From positions 62,852,205 through 62,916,204 of the forward strand of contig NC_134311.1 in the NCBI RefSeq assembly GCF_949628215.1: a DNA stretch of 64,000 nucleotides. Direction: 5' to 3'. Source of the stretch: Phalacrocorax aristotelis (taxonomy: Eukaryota; Chordata; Aves; Suliformes; Phalacrocoracidae). Below are positions 63,001 to 64,000 of the stretch, piece by piece. The position numbers and the translations under genes were made by a program. How positions within the stretch are numbered: the first letter of the stretch is position 1; each line of letters begins with the position of its first letter. The notes beneath the pieces are model-generated. The model ran no database searches. It was not told the origin of the DNA and saw only the letters and a list, made by a program, of their open reading frames with translations.

Positions 63001-64000
63001 ACCTATTTACTCTGTGATATCAAAGGAAAATGTAGTAGCACAGAAATACAAGTAGATGTAGTTAACTCAGAGAGTCCTCAAAGCCTTGTAGCGAATCAGC
63101 ATTACTTCTATGAGGTTGAATGTACTTGACAGAAAGAATCCAGCATTAGATATTATACTCTGGAAACACAAGTCTTTCCCTGTCTGGTCAGAACGTGGGT
63201 CTGTTGCCCATTTTGTCTCTTATGCTGCTTTCCAAGCTAGCCACTTAGTGGGACAACAAAGCCATAAAGGACTTGAACATAATTATGCAAGGAACCCTCC
63301 TTGCAGAGGTAACCTCCAGAGGATTAATAATGCCAGGATTAGCTGGAGGATGAAGAGTGATTTTGGGGTAATTAGAGCTGGCTCATTCATAAGCTGATGA
63401 ATTCTAAGTCATGTGTTTTCTTTTAAAAGAGCTTTGGAAGAATATTCTGAAATATGAAATGTGTTACTTTATGTTGCATCATGTACATGTTTTCAAACTG
63501 GGCTATAACTAGTAAGATTCTGTGCCATAGAAACAAGCATTTCAATTATATAATCTCATTCAACAATCTGGTGAGCTGCTATTCTCTAACTCTTGAATAA
63601 AAACGAGAGCTAGCTATGTTGGGCAAGTTACATTTCTGATCCTTTCTAAAGGTACTTAAGATCACAGCAGGCTTTTTAAGTTCTTCACACAAGGGCATTC
63701 TGGTTTTTTGTAGTGGTTTACCAGCAAGGCATACAAAACATGGGTGCAGACACAGTGTTTACGATACAGAAACGTCTCTCACACCACTGTGTCTTTTTAG
63801 CTTTTTCTTGTGAACACTGATGAGACATTTTGTTTGCATTTGACACTTGCACGCTCTAGGTTTTTCTGCATCTGAATCCTGCACCCTCAAAAATTGCTGC
63901 TAAGAAAATACAAATTGCTCTGCGCTCCATGTGTGTAGCTTGTCTGTTGTGTGAGGTGTTCCTAAATTTATCAGACAACAGATGCATGCCAATTCCCAGT
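60028..64000. other. No gene seen (4 kb beyond GZMA)
   Basis: By synteny GZMK or ESM1 would be next, but no serine-protease or ESM1 motif is visible on either strand. The open frames at 62.0-63.4 kb have no splice context or recognisable similarity. No repeat family was recognised. Confidence 0.55.

Noticed and set aside
62002-63397. Several open frames of 70-164 codons near the right end
   Set aside because: Low similarity to anything known, no splice context or domain pattern, overlapping in different frames.

Overview
This window is vertebrate nuclear DNA, almost certainly from a bird and probably a songbird. The evidence is four CR1 LINE copies with the typical avian 3' tail, LTRs of a type I recognise from songbird genomes, short introns, and a conserved gene block. 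The block GPX8 / CDC20B / GZMA matches human 5q11.2 in order and relative orientation, and in birds I believe it lies on chromosome Z. The assignment rests on protein homology recalled from memory, because no search could be run.

Layout: 1-12.9 kb holds no convincing gene. It has one orphan exon-like block (2752-2867) and an old LTR element (2890-4571) that contains a tandem array. A CpG island at about 13.0-13.85 kb carries the first exon of CDC20B on the + strand. CDC20B then runs to 49.2 kb in 11 recognisable exons. Its first intron (13.7-26.6 kb) contains two passengers: a cluster of three miR-449 family hairpins on the + strand (15.8-17.06 kb), and the complete three-exon gene GPX8 on the - strand (20.29-24.0 kb). 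Further CDC20B introns carry an antisense CR1 (30.1-31.07 kb), an antisense solo LTR (39.8-40.4 kb) and a 2.2-kb CR1 with reverse transcriptase remains (44.4-46.6 kb). After a gene-free stretch comes GZMA, complete in five exons on the - strand (54.74-59.98 kb), with a CR1 tail in its first intron. From 60 to 64 kb no gene is seen.

The main discovery is that CDC20B looks like a recently decayed unitary pseudogene, while the microRNA cluster and GPX8 inside it look whole. The WD40 part has two in-frame stops, two exons without an AG splice acceptor and one splice-phase clash, yet most exon frames remain open. This fits a host gene whose protein has been lost while its promoter and transcript may persist to make miR-449, a regulator of multiciliated-cell differentiation. 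GPX8 (an ER membrane thiol peroxidase) and GZMA (a cytotoxic-lymphocyte tryptase) have intact frames, splice sites and catalytic residues. GZMA lacks the cysteine that links the human enzyme into a dimer.
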